NCBI GenBank assembly: GCA_052180195.1
Contig: CP197469.1
Strand: one strand, 5' to 3'
DNA length: 64,000 nucleotides
DNA from: Gottfriedia sp002574545
GTDB taxonomy: Bacteria; Bacillota; Bacilli; Bacillales; Bacillaceae_G
Made by a program: the position numbers and the translations under genes. Positions 9,476 to 18,183 of this stretch are shown here, one piece after another. The notes under the pieces were generated by a model. That model did no database searches and had not been told where the DNA came from. It saw nothing but the letters and a program-made list of their open reading frames with translations. The stretch's first letter is position 1; every line of letters begins with the position of its first letter.

Positions 9476-11578
9476 TTATCTTTCATCTGGATATTGTATT
9501 CTAGAATGGAAAGTTCCTTTTAATGTCTCACATAATGATTTTTCAACAATATATAATTCTTTTAAATTTAATTCACACATTGCAAACTGACCATCATTCA
9601 AACGATCATTGATTATGGAAGAAACTAATACCTCGATTTTTTCCATATCAGGATCTTTTAACGAACGAACTGCAGCTTCTACACTATCAGCAATTCCTAC
9701 GATAGCCGATTCCTTTGAATGAGCTTTTGGGCCTGGATATCTAAAATCACTTTCCTTCACATCAGGATTCGTCTCTTTTTCCTTATAATAAAAATACTTT
9801 AATAAAGTTGTACCATGATGCTCCGCTGCAATATCAATAATATCTTTTGGCATATTATATTTTTTTAGTATGTTTACCCCATCACTTACATGTCTTAAAA
9901 TAATATCTTTACTTTGAATCGGTTTAATACGATCATGAGGATTATGACCACCCATTTGATTTTCAATAAAGAATCCTGGATTATTTGTTTTGCCTATATC
10001 ATGATAATATGCTCCTACTCTAGCTAACAAACCATTTGCTCCAATCGCTTCACAAGCGCCTTCAGCTAAATTTGCAACCATTATACTATGATGGTATGTA
10101 CCTGGAGCTTCTAATAAAATCTTTCTTAATAAAGGATGATTCGGACTACCTAACTCAACTAGCTTAAACGAAGACACCATGCCAAATGAATCTTCTACAA
10201 AAGGTAAAATCCCCATCGTAATGACACTAGATAAAACGCCTGAAGTAAGTCCCATTAATAAATAAATCCCGATTTCTACTGAAGAATATTGACCATTACG
10301 AATCAAGATCAATGAAAACAGAGTAGCAATATTAACAAGCGAAATTAATAATCCTGCATGAAGAATCATTGAACGCTTATTTTTTACCTCATTTAAAAAT
10401 AAAACGGCGATTGAACTAAATAAAATATAGATTCCAGTTGAATAATTAATCGCCCCATTTACATCTTCATTAAACATTAAACTGCCGCAAATAGAGAAAA
10501 TAATAGACGAAATCATTAAATATCGATTACCTAATAAGAACTTTATCAATAAAGTCCCAATCGCAACTGGAGCGACATAAACAAGCCCTGAAAACTCCAC
10601 CTTTTGAAACAAGCTTACAATCTTTAAGATTAAAATTGTAAAGATTACAATACTATAGTATGTAACAATGTATATATTCCCTTTTTCTTTTAAGGTTGCC
10701 GTTTGTTTCAATACGAAGTACGCCAACACGCCAATTAATAAAATTAATCCTATATACGGTTGGATGGACTGTTTGTTTTTTATTAACCCAACTAATTTTA
10801 ATTGATCATATTTTTCCTTTGTAATTGTTTCTCCAGCTTTTACTAAGACTTGTCCTTGTAAAATATAAACACTATCTACACTTTCACTTTCTAGACGTTT
10901 TCTCTCTTTTGTCTCCTCAGCATCAAAAAAGTAGTTTGGAACAATCGCAAATTCACCAATTGAGATCATCGCATCCTTAAGTGAAGGATTAACGCTTACA
11001 TATGATAATTCATTTCTAAGCTTCCCACGAGATTCTTCGATTTGGTTTGTCGTAATTTCCTCAGACATTACATTGTTAATAGCTGTATTTAACGAGGCTT
11101 TAGAAATATTTAGCTGCTCTTCTGACGATTTTACTAACGTACTAAAGACACTATCTTCTAAGTTTTTACGAATATCATCAGGCAGTTTTTTCTTAACTTC
11201 CTCTGTTTCTTTATCAATTAATGCTTGTCCTTTAGGATGATCGCTCTTTGCATTTTCATTTTTCACTTCAGTTACAATATCAAAAATTGAATTTACTATG
11301 TCTATGCGTTTTTGAGTATAGCTTTCCTCATATTTATATACATCCTCAACTCTTGCTGCTGCTTCTAGTCGTTTTTTTGCCGTTGCTCCTTTATCCTCAA
11401 TCGTGATAGGTGAATAAATATTATCATCAGCAATTGATAATAGCTGAATGTCGTATTTTACCGGTCTAACATGACTAACTAAAAGAAGAAAACTTAATAA
11501 GCAAAATGCAATGGTACATAGCAATATGACAAGAGTCTGATTTTTAAAACGTTGAATTAAAGTTTGCAAACTATTCAT
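9476..11578 (-). CDS. pgpH: Cyclic-di-AMP phosphodiesterase PgpH (7TMR-HD)
   Basis: This membrane HD-domain enzyme hydrolyses c-di-AMP to pApA. The 700-residue protein has an N-terminal membrane helix (about 14-34) and an extracellular 7TMR-HDED domain (about 45-270). Seven membrane segments (about 272-462) and a cytoplasmic HD domain with H526-D527 in YYHDIGK follow. AAAGGGG lies 5 bases before the ATG. It is downstream of phoH after a small hairpin. The same window encodes a c-di-AMP synthase of the spore type (cdaS). Confidence 0.95.
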   Translation of the reverse strand: MNSLQTLIQRFKNQTLVILLCTIAFCLLSFLLLVSHVRPVKYDIQLLSIADDNIYSPITIEDKGATAKKRLEAAARVEDVYKYEESYTQKRIDIVNSIFDIVTEVKNENAKSDHPKGQALIDKETEEVKKKLPDDIRKNLEDSVFSTLVKSSEEQLNISKASLNTAINNVMSEEITTNQIEESRGKLRNELSYVSVNPSLKDAMISIGEFAIVPNYFFDAEETKERKRLESESVDSVYILQGQVLVKAGETITKEKYDQLKLVGLIKNKQSIQPYIGLILLIGVLAYFVLKQTATLKEKGNIYIVTYYSIVIFTILILKIVSLFQKVEFSGLVYVAPVAIGTLLIKFLLGNRYLMISSIIFSICGSLMFNEDVNGAINYSTGIYILFSSIAVLFLNEVKNKRSMILHAGLLISLVNIATLFSLILIRNGQYSSVEIGIYLLMGLTSGVLSSVITMGILPFVEDSFGMVSSFKLVELGSPNHPLLRKILLEAPGTYHHSIMVANLAEGACEAIGANGLLARVGAYYHDIGKTNNPGFFIENQMGGHNPHDRIKPIQSKDIILRHVSDGVNILKKYNMPKDIIDIAAEHHGTTLLKYFYYKEKETNPDVKESDFRYPGPKAHSKESAIVGIADSVEAAVRSLKDPDMEKIEVLVSSIINDRLNDGQFAMCELNLKELYIVEKSLCETLKGTFHSRIQYPDER

Positions 11579-11611
11579 TGTTTCCCCTTTCTAGAAATGC
11601 ACCTCATCATA

Positions 11612-11646
11612 AAAATACGAAATGACCCTATCAATGTAGGGTCACT
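11612..11646 (-). terminator. Hairpin between phoH and pgpH
   Basis: An 8-bp perfect stem (11623-11630 with 11637-11644) is followed on the minus strand by a U-rich stretch. It lies directly after the phoH stop. It could be a partial terminator or attenuator inside the operon. Confidence 0.6.
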
Positions 11647-11651
11647 ACGAA

Positions 11652-12614
11652 TCATTCTTTTGCTAAATCATAAGCTTGAATAATCTTTTGTACTAGTGGA
11701 TGACGAACTACGTCGGTTTGTTCCAAAATTGTCATACCAATACCCTCAACACCTTTTAATGTATTTTGAGCTGATATTAAACCCGACTTTACTCCTTTAG
11801 GTAAATCAATTTGAGAAGGGTCACCTGTAATAACCATTTTAGAGCCAAATCCTAAACGAGTCAAAAACATCTTCATTTGAGCCATTGTCGTATTTTGAGC
11901 TTCATCCAAAATGACAAAGGCATCTTCTAAAGTACGTCCCCTCATATAAGCTAAAGGTGCAATTTCAATTGTTCCTCTTTCGATTAAACGCAAAGTATGC
12001 TCTTGTCCTAAAACATCGTGTAGAGCATCATACAATGGTCTTAAATATGGGTCAACCTTTTCCTTTAAATCTCCTGGTAAAAATCCTAAACTTTCGCCAG
12101 CTTCCACAGCAGGTCTTGTTAAAATAATTTTACTTACTTTATTATTTTTTAATGCTTGAACAGCCATGACAACTGCAAGATATGTTTTACCTGTACCAGC
12201 AGGCCCAATTCCAAATACTAAATCATTTGATTGGATTGCACGAAGATAATGTCTTTGTCCAAAAGTCTTAACCCGAATCGGTTTTCCTTTTTGATTCTTT
12301 ATAATTTCTTCGTCATACAATCTTGCAAATGATGACAGTCTTCCTTCTTTAGCCATCTGAATTGAGTATGTAACATCCCTTGGTGTAATACTCACTCCAT
12401 TTCGAATAACCTCTAAAAGAGCTTGAATGATTTGCTCAACAGTTTTCACATCTTCATTCGTACCTGAAACTTGTACAGATTGACCACGTGACACAATCTT
12501 AACATCAAGCAAATTTTCAATTATTTCTAGATGCTTATCGTTTGTACCAAATAAGGCAATTGCTTCGTTTGGATCCTCTAGTTGTTGATTAATCGTTAGT
12601 AGTTGTTCTGGCAT
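11652..12614 (-). CDS. phoH: PhoH family ATPase (YqfE/PhoH-like)
   Basis: A P-loop ATPase of the PhoH family, probably acting on RNA. In many bacteria it is encoded beside ybeY. The 320 residues have an N-terminal KH-like or accessory region (1-80) and Walker A GPAGTGKT at 137-144. Walker B (VILDEAQ) ends at 240. It starts 2 bases after the yqfD stop, with GGGGA overlapping the end of yqfD, so the two are coupled. Confidence 0.93.
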   Translation of the reverse strand: MPEQLLTINQQLEDPNEAIALFGTNDKHLEIIENLLDVKIVSRGQSVQVSGTNEDVKTVEQIIQALLEVIRNGVSITPRDVTYSIQMAKEGRLSSFARLYDEEIIKNQKGKPIRVKTFGQRHYLRAIQSNDLVFGIGPAGTGKTYLAVVMAVQALKNNKVSKIILTRPAVEAGESLGFLPGDLKEKVDPYLRPLYDALHDVLGQEHTLRLIERGTIEIAPLAYMRGRTLEDAFVILDEAQNTTMAQMKMFLTRLGFGSKMVITGDPSQIDLPKGVKSGLISAQNTLKGVEGIGMTILEQTDVVRHPLVQKIIQAYDLAKE

Positions 12615-12617
12615 TAC

Positions 12618-13805
12618 TCAGTCCCCTTGAACAATAGTTTTCGTTTTAGTGATATCTTCTAAAACTTTATAATACATTCTTAAATTAACTTTACCATTGT
12701 CTATTGACTCGTGCAAAACTTTTTCTTGTAAAATCTTGGCATCTGGACTTAACTTTTTCATTAATTCCTTCTTACCAATTTCTTTTCCAAGTTGAGCAGC
12801 TTGTACTTTAGAGTATGTTCTAACATATTTTTCACTTTCCAGAATTGTTTTTTTACTAAAAAAAATCGGCAACTTCCATTTTAAAAATTTAAATTGATAC
12901 GAACTAGTTTCATTTTCAAAAGACTTATATTTATTCTTATCAAAACCCCAAAATTTTATTTTATTTTCCTTCGTTCCAATATAATATCTAGTTTTTCTCT
13001 CTCCTGTAAGTACTGTAAACGGAGTATCTAAAGGGACACTAATAATTTCCTCTCTCCAAACTTCACCCATAATTTTGCCGACTGCTGGGACTAAAATAGG
13101 ATGATCTTCAGTACCAATAATTCCAGATACTAATATTTGACCTTTTTTCACAAAGTCATTCTTCACTACAAGAGGCTTCCCTTTTTCAACAAACAGGCTT
13201 GAAATAACAGCTTCTTCACTTGCAATAATATGACGTGGTCGTAGCGTTTTCTCAGGCTTAGGAATATGTTTTTCTACTACCTCAAAATGAAAGGTAGTCC
13301 CATTTAATTGTACACCAATCCAAGTTAATGTTGGATTCTCATCTTGAAGCTTTTTTTGGATCGTTTGCATTTTTGGTAAAGCAAATTGAGATGCACCAGT
13401 CTTAACACCCATCGCAGTTAAATCTTTCCGAAGTTTATATTCCACATCAGGTGAAGCACCTTTTATATCAATTCGCCAAACCATATTTGATAGTAAAAAT
13501 AATACAACCAAAAAGCCAACAACACCAACAACAAATCCAAAATACTTCCATGCTCGCTTAACTTCAAAAGGTAGTCCCTTCCGGCCAATAAAATAAACTT
13601 TATATTCTTTTTTTCGAGGAATATTCTTAATTCGTCTATAATCTTTCAATTCAATTGTAAACGTAATTGAATTTGTTCCACTTTTCCTCACATCGCGAAG
13701 TGGTATCCCTTTTCGCATACATTCATTTAAAAAACGTTCTGGTCCAAGCCCAATTACTTTAACTTGAACCATCCCCGTAAGATTTGAAGTCCATTCGTTT
13801 TTCAT
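12618..13805 (-). CDS. yqfD: Sporulation protein YqfD
   Basis: A 395-residue membrane protein of the YqfD family, made in the mother cell during sporulation in Bacillus. An N-terminal small domain is followed by one membrane helix (about 88-110). A large domain outside the cytoplasm with a PHIIAS-like central region comes after it. It is paired with yqfC, 48 bases upstream, under a SigE-like promoter. Its molecular role is not established. Confidence 0.9.
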   Translation of the reverse strand: MKNEWTSNLTGMVQVKVIGLGPERFLNECMRKGIPLRDVRKSGTNSITFTIELKDYRRIKNIPRKKEYKVYFIGRKGLPFEVKRAWKYFGFVVGVVGFLVVLFLLSNMVWRIDIKGASPDVEYKLRKDLTAMGVKTGASQFALPKMQTIQKKLQDENPTLTWIGVQLNGTTFHFEVVEKHIPKPEKTLRPRHIIASEEAVISSLFVEKGKPLVVKNDFVKKGQILVSGIIGTEDHPILVPAVGKIMGEVWREEIISVPLDTPFTVLTGERKTRYYIGTKENKIKFWGFDKNKYKSFENETSSYQFKFLKWKLPIFFSKKTILESEKYVRTYSKVQAAQLGKEIGKKELMKKLSPDAKILQEKVLHESIDNGKVNLRMYYKVLEDITKTKTIVQGD

Positions 13806-13853
13806 CCTAATCCCCCATGTTCATTAGACTGATCATGGTGTAAGTTCTAGATG

Positions 13854-14135
13854 CTATTCATTAATAAAATACACATGCTCAATTTCGCCTTCCAATAAAA
13901 TCTCCTCAGGTAACATTGTCTTCAAAATAAAATCTTTCCCCTTAATCAATAACTGCCCCTGCTTCATTAACAAACGCAATTCATTATCTGAATACACAAG
14001 TAACCCTCTATGGTTTTCAATATAAATATGTAGTTGACCTAACATCGTAATACGTGGCAATTCTAATAGTACATCTGGTGGTAAGTCCATCTTACTTGAC
14101 ATCCATGTTTTTAAATTATGCGCTAATCTTTTCAA
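13854..14135 (-). CDS. yqfC: Sporulation protein YqfC
   Basis: A 93-residue protein of the YqfC family, with the typical segment LPPDVLLELPRITMLG followed by a beta-rich domain. The start is TTG at 14133-14135, preceded by the strong site AAGGGGGAGGAG. A SigE-like promoter lies about 30 bases upstream, which fits the known mother-cell expression of yqfCD. Confidence 0.9.
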   Translation of the reverse strand: MKRLAHNLKTWMSSKMDLPPDVLLELPRITMLGQLHIYIENHRGLLVYSDNELRLLMKQGQLLIKGKDFILKTMLPEEILLEGEIEHVYFINE

Positions 14136-14161
14136 GATAGACTCCTCCCCCTTTCATATCA

Positions 14162-14190
14162 TATTTATGATGAATTTTGAAAAGGTATGA
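14162..14190 (-). promoter_or_regulatory. SigE-type promoter of yqfC-yqfD
   Basis: On the minus strand TCATACC (14184-14190) is separated by exactly 14 bases from CATAAATA (14162-14169). The SigE consensus is kmATATT, 14 bp, CATACAmT. Spacing and position, just upstream of the yqfC ribosome site, both fit. Confidence 0.65.
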
Positions 14191-14256
14191 TACAAAAAGA
14201 AAAAGGTAAAGGAAATTTAAGATGAATATTGGTTTATAAAAGATGGTGAAAACATG

Positions 14257-14293
14257 AATAAAAAAAACCGAGAACAAAACTATTCTCGGTTTA
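14257..14293 (-). terminator. Terminator of the three-TM membrane protein gene
   Basis: A 10-bp stem (14265-14274 with 14283-14292) and a long minus-strand U run directly follow the stop at 14301. Confidence 0.85.
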
Positions 14294-14300
14294 AGTTTAT

Positions 14301-14771
14301 TTACATTCTTCTTTGATTTGTAACATCTTGATAAAAATCTTGTTTTCCTTGTGAAGTGACAACCCACCATAGAACTCCTTGTGTAAGAAAGAAAAGACTC
14401 CACATTAACACAAGACCAATTGAAGTTAGATCACGACCCCCATCACCAACTATTCCTTTGACTGTAACATAAGTGATGAGAACACTCACAATCAAACCTG
14501 CCAACTTTATAAATAACGGCTTTTTAGCCATTGGAGTTTCCATTTGTGATGAATTATTTGTTTTTGTTTCAGTTTTAATCGTTTTTTTATAAGATCTAGC
14601 ATAATCATGAACCCCTTGCTTAATCTCATCTTCTAGTCGTTCTTCGTCACCTATTACCATCTCTCTAGTAATAAAGATTAATGAAAATGCGAATGGTACG
14701 ACCATTATTAACCAACCTAAAGCAAATGCTATTCCACCGAAATCATTGTGTAAATCTCCAAACGGTGTCAT
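14301..14771 (-). CDS. Three-TM membrane protein of unknown function, probably Fnr-regulated
   Basis: I do not recognise the family. The 156-residue protein has three predicted membrane helices (12-34, 86-106, 117-138). A charged cytoplasmic loop (36-85) lies between the first two. GGGAGAG precedes the ATG by 7 bases. It occupies the place where B. subtilis has yqeZ-floA-yqfB but resembles none of them. A perfect Fnr-type palindrome centred 41.5 bases before the inferred transcription start suggests oxygen-limited expression, so a role near respiration is possible. That role is an inference from regulation alone. Confidence 0.75.
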   Translation of the reverse strand: MTPFGDLHNDFGGIAFALGWLIMVVPFAFSLIFITREMVIGDEERLEDEIKQGVHDYARSYKKTIKTETKTNNSSQMETPMAKKPLFIKLAGLIVSVLITYVTVKGIVGDGGRDLTSIGLVLMWSLFFLTQGVLWWVVTSQGKQDFYQDVTNQRRM

Positions 14772-14819
14772 TACTCATCTCTCCCTTTTAAGTAACGTTT
14801 AATGAATGAATTGTTTTTC

Positions 14820-14869
14820 TAAATTCATCATAGCGAATAACATTTACTTTGTATGTGATTTAAATCACA
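14820..14869 (-). promoter_or_regulatory. Fnr-type operator and promoter
   Basis: The perfect palindrome TGTGATTTAAATCACA at 14854-14869 matches the Fnr/Crp consensus TGTGA-N6-TCACA. A -10 element TATGAT at 14827-14832 (minus strand) predicts transcription starting at about 14820. The palindrome centre is then at -41.5, the standard activating position. Confidence 0.75.
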
Positions 14870-14920
14870 CACTAGTTAAAAATGGACTAAAATATTACTA
14901 ATTTTCCCATTACTTGAATG

Positions 14921-14958
14921 TACAAAAAAACTGAGAACGTTTAGGTATTCTCAGTTTG
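14921..14958 (-). terminator. Orphan hairpin with U run between yqeY and the membrane protein gene
   Basis: A 10-bp perfect stem (14928-14937 with 14948-14957) is followed by a U run on the minus strand. yqeY already has its own terminator at 15058-15085, so this second one has no obvious gene. It could end a small RNA of about 100 bases or be a back-up terminator. Confidence 0.6.
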
Positions 14959-15042
14959 GGTGTGATTTTTACTACTATATGTTCTCTACAGGATCTTGAT
15001 TGAGCGAACCAGCATACAACTAACGATTTCTTTACCTTATAA

Positions 15043-15085
15043 ATAAAAAAACAAAAAAATAAACGTCTATAAATAGACGTTTATT
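15043..15085 (-). terminator. Terminator of rpsU-yqeY
   Basis: A perfect 12-bp stem (15058-15069 with 15074-15085) and a 4-base loop overlaps the yqeY stop. An A-rich tract on the plus strand gives the minus-strand U run. Confidence 0.85.
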
Positions 15086-15530
15086 TTAACAGACTTGCTA
15101 CAGCTTTATTCACAGAAGAGCCATCAGCTTGTCCTTTTACTTTAGGCATAACTGCACTCATTACTTTCCCCATGTCAGCTTTTGATGTAGCACCGACTTC
15201 TGAAATTGTAACACGTACGATTTCAAGAAGTTCCTCTTCAGATAATTGTTGAGGCAAGTATTCTTTTAGAATCAATAACTCTTGCTTTAATTTATCCACA
15301 AGGTCTTGACGACCAGCTTTTTCGAATTCCAGGAGGGAGTCTTTACGTTGTTTCACTTCACGAGTTAAAATTGTTAACTCTTGATCAGCTGACAATGTCA
15401 CATTATTCCCTAAGTTAATGACTTCATTTTGTAATGACGCTTTCACCATTCGAATAACTGCTAACTTGTCTTTGTTTTTTTCCTTCATCGCTTGTTTCAT
15501 ATCTGAATTCAAACGTTCGAGAAGACTCAT
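15081..15530 (-). CDS. yqeY: GatB/YqeY family protein
   Basis: A 149-residue protein of the YqeY family, related to the C-terminal tRNA-binding part of the GatB amidotransferase subunit. The N-terminal helical part begins MSLLERLNSDMKQAMKEKN, and the C-terminal part contains ADMGKVMSAVMPKVKGQADG, the family signature. It is encoded 14 bases behind rpsU, as in other Bacilli. Its exact role is not established, but a tRNA-related function is inferred from the fold. Confidence 0.92.
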   Translation of the reverse strand: MSLLERLNSDMKQAMKEKNKDKLAVIRMVKASLQNEVINLGNNVTLSADQELTILTREVKQRKDSLLEFEKAGRQDLVDKLKQELLILKEYLPQQLSEEELLEIVRVTISEVGATSKADMGKVMSAVMPKVKGQADGSSVNKAVASLLK

Positions 15531-15544
15531 AGTAACACCCTCTC

Positions 15545-15718
15545 TTAGAATTTACGTTTTCTCGCTGCCTCTGATTTTTTCTTACGTTTTACACTTGGCT
15601 TTTCATAAAATTCGCGTTTTCTTGCTTCTTGTAGCGTACCAGTTTTAGAAACTGAACGTTTAAAACGACGAAGAGCATCTTCTAAAGATTCGTTTTTACG
15701 AACGACTGTTTTAGACAT
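15545..15718 (-). CDS. rpsU: 30S ribosomal protein bS21
   Basis: A 57-residue basic protein ([20 protein letters not shown], ending in a Lys/Arg-rich tail) that joins the small subunit near the anti-Shine-Dalgarno region. The start at 15718 is chosen because GGAGGGAGGG lies about 9 bases upstream and the protein then has the standard length. The longer open frame upstream is not conserved. Confidence 0.97.
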
Positions 15719-15881
15719 CTTACTTTTCCCTCCCTCCAAGCTACCACTTACAATCAATAAAACATTGTAAAAAAGAAACACTTTTCCACATGTCTTTTAC
15801 GATTATAATACATAAACTATTGATAGGTCAACAGGTAAATGTCAAGTTTGAAACTTAACACCCTTTCGTCATTAAGAGGAA

Positions 15882-16553
15882 TCAATAACCTTCTGTTGCT
15901 ACGTTTCCTTGGACAATCGTGATACCATTACTTGTACCAATTCGAGTTGCTCCGGCTTTAACCATTTCATTTACGCTTGCTAGATCACGTACTCCACCAG
16001 AAGCTTTCACGCCAATATCAGGTCCAACTGTTTTTCTCATTAATGCCACATCCTCTACAGTTGCACCACCAGTTGAAAATCCTGTAGATGTTTTAACGAA
16101 ATCTGCTCCGGCTTTTACAGAAAGCTTAGAGGCCATTTCTTTTTCTTCATTCGTTAAAAGACTTGTTTCAATAATTACTTTTACTAATGCTTTACCTTTT
16201 GCTGCATTAACAACAGCTGCTATATCTTGTTCAACAGTATCATAGTCCTGATCTTTTAAAGCTCCGATATTGATTACCATATCGACTTCCTTAGCTCCAT
16301 TTTCAATTGCATTCTTCGTTTCAAACGCTTTCGTTTCTTTCGTATTCGCACCTAAAGGAAATCCAATTACTGTACAGACTAAAACTTCAGATCCCTTTAA
16401 TAAACTTGCACAATAACTCACCCAAGTCGGATTCACACAAACAGAAGCAAAATTATGTTCTTTTGCTTCTTGACATAATTTTTCAATTTGCGATTTAGTT
16501 GTTTCAGGTTTTAAAACTGTATGATCAATCAATTTATTGATATTAGTTGTCAT
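15882..16553 (-). CDS. deoC: Deoxyribose-phosphate aldolase
   Basis: DeoC splits 2-deoxyribose-5-phosphate into acetaldehyde and glyceraldehyde-3-phosphate in deoxynucleoside catabolism. The 223-residue TIM barrel shows D91 and the Schiff-base lysine K154 in VKTSTGFSTGGAT. TAGGAGC precedes the ATG. Here it lies directly upstream of rpsU rather than with pdp/nupC, and the dnaK-side genes found beyond rpsU in B. subtilis are not in this window. Confidence 0.95.
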   Translation of the reverse strand: MTTNINKLIDHTVLKPETTKSQIEKLCQEAKEHNFASVCVNPTWVSYCASLLKGSEVLVCTVIGFPLGANTKETKAFETKNAIENGAKEVDMVINIGALKDQDYDTVEQDIAAVVNAAKGKALVKVIIETSLLTNEEKEMASKLSVKAGADFVKTSTGFSTGGATVEDVALMRKTVGPDIGVKASGGVRDLASVNEMVKAGATRIGTSNGITIVQGNVATEGY

Positions 16554-16680
16554 TTTGTAGTGCTCCTAACTTATTTTTTTCAAAAAATACGCTTTTATAG
16601 ACACTGAAATATCAGCATTGATTATTATTTGTTTTTTCATTTTTAATTATGTGATACAAAGCATAAAATTTAATACATCA

Positions 16681-16726
16681 GTAAAAAAAATCCAAAGCAT
16701 CCTATTTAGATCGATGCATTTGAATT
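16681..16726 (-). terminator. Terminator of the MFS transporter gene
   Basis: A stem with one bulged base (arms around 16692-16701 and 16712-16722) overlaps the stop codon and is followed by a minus-strand run of eight U. Confidence 0.55.
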
Positions 16727-17923
16727 TTTTTCGCCTGTTTTATGATTGTCATGTACTTTAAGCATCATAAAGAAAGAAATTGTAATAAAGAAAAAACCAT
16801 ACAAGAACATAAACTTGAATCCAATGAGATCAATAATTCCACCTAATAAAGGTGGTGATATAATATTAGCAATCGATGAAAACAAATAATATAAACCTGT
16901 ATAAGTTCCAATAAAACCAATCGGTGCCATCTCAGCTAAGAATGGATAGGAATTAATGTTTACTAATGCCCACAAACATCCCATCATCAAAAAGACTAAA
17001 CGAATGTAAAATAAATCCTTTAAGAAAAATAAAACAATAAATCCAACCATAATCCCAAATATCCCTATTAATACACTGCGTTTCTTACCTATTTTTGTCC
17101 CAATGAATCCGGCTGGAATTGCAAAAATTAAAAAAGCTAATGATATGAAGGCAAATGAAAATGCCGCAGCACTAACCTTTACCCCTAAATAAACTTCTCC
17201 ATAACGTGTAAAAAAGGTTTCAATTCCATTAAATCCCGTGAACCAACTAAGAATAGCTAATAATAGAAATAATGAGCTTTTATTCTGAATAGCTGAACGA
17301 AAACCTTCTCTTAATTGTACCTTTTCTTCTGCCCGCTCATAATTGAGAACATCTCTTTTTTCCCTAATAAAGAAAAAAAGAATGAAAAAACTAAATAACA
17401 TTAAAAATCCTGCCAAGTAAAAAGGATATCCTTTATTTAGATCCCACAAAATTGAACCAACAAAGAATGCAATTAAAGCACCAATTCCCCCCATAAAATT
17501 AATAACGCTATTCGCCTTGCTTCTTTGTTCAACTCTTGTTAAATCAGGCATAAGTGCAATTACTGGAGAACGGAAAATACTCATACTTAGATTCATAAAA
17601 ACAACAAAAAAGATTAACATAAAAAGTGTTTTATGCACTGGAATTAGAAAGGTAAATAATGCTGCAAGAGGCATTCCAATCATTAAAAATGGCATTCTTC
17701 TACCAAATCGTGTATCTAAACGATCACTATACATTCCAACTGCTGGTTGCAAAAATAATGCAAAATAATTATCGAACGTCATAATAAATCCGATCAAAGC
17801 AGATGACTTTAAATAATCACTTAAAAGTTTTGGCATAAAAGCATTATAGACTGACCAAGTAAGACTGATTGCAAAAAATCCAAATCCTAACAGCATTATT
17901 TTTTTGTAATTAAGTTTAGTCAT
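16706..17923 (-). CDS. MFS transporter, SLC45/sugar-type
   Basis: A 405-residue membrane protein with about 12 hydrophobic helices. The loop between helices 2 and 3 reads GMYSDRLDTRFGRRMPF, the D-x-R-x2-x-GRR pattern of sucrose/maltose-type (SLC45-like) symporters. The ribosome site (GTGAGA) is weak. It stands alone between deoC and the hydroxylase gene and has its own terminator. The substrate is unknown; a sugar or sugar derivative is inferred. Confidence 0.8.
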   Translation of the reverse strand: MTKLNYKKIMLLGFGFFAISLTWSVYNAFMPKLLSDYLKSSALIGFIMTFDNYFALFLQPAVGMYSDRLDTRFGRRMPFLMIGMPLAALFTFLIPVHKTLFMLIFFVVFMNLSMSIFRSPVIALMPDLTRVEQRSKANSVINFMGGIGALIAFFVGSILWDLNKGYPFYLAGFLMLFSFFILFFFIREKRDVLNYERAEEKVQLREGFRSAIQNKSSLFLLLAILSWFTGFNGIETFFTRYGEVYLGVKVSAAAFSFAFISLAFLIFAIPAGFIGTKIGKKRSVLIGIFGIMVGFIVLFFLKDLFYIRLVFLMMGCLWALVNINSYPFLAEMAPIGFIGTYTGLYYLFSSIANIISPPLLGGIIDLIGFKFMFLYGFFFITISFFMMLKVHDNHKTGEKNSNASI

Positions 17924-18080
17924 TTACATTTCTCACTTCTATTATCTGTCTATAAACATTATCAAAATGAGTACGATCCAATGACACAATCATCCCCCCT
18001 TATTCTCAGTATAGTAAGCACTCCAATCAAATATTTGCCCTTTTTTCAATTTTTATAAAATATAAAACTTTAAAACCGAC

Positions 18081-18107
18081 AAAAAAAACCTAGTATAAAC
18101 ACTAGGC
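18081..18107 (-). terminator. Terminator after the hydroxylase gene
   Basis: A short 6-bp stem (18089-18094 with 18101-18106) is followed on the minus strand by eight U, 77 bases after the stop at 18184. Confidence 0.55.
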
Positions 18108-18183
18108 ATTTTCTTTCATCATCTAAATTGTAAAAATAATACTGCAACACCCATTATTCTTCCAAAAAACGTTTATTTGCAGT

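Noticed and set aside
14116..14403. 95-codon frame on the minus strand overlapping yqfC and the three-TM gene
   Set aside because: It crosses a strong terminator and the yqfC promoter and lacks a ribosome site; the hydrophobic run comes from AT-rich sequence.
15418..15648. 76-codon plus-strand frame opposite yqeY and rpsU
   Set aside because: Antisense to two well-supported genes, no ribosome site and no recognisable product.
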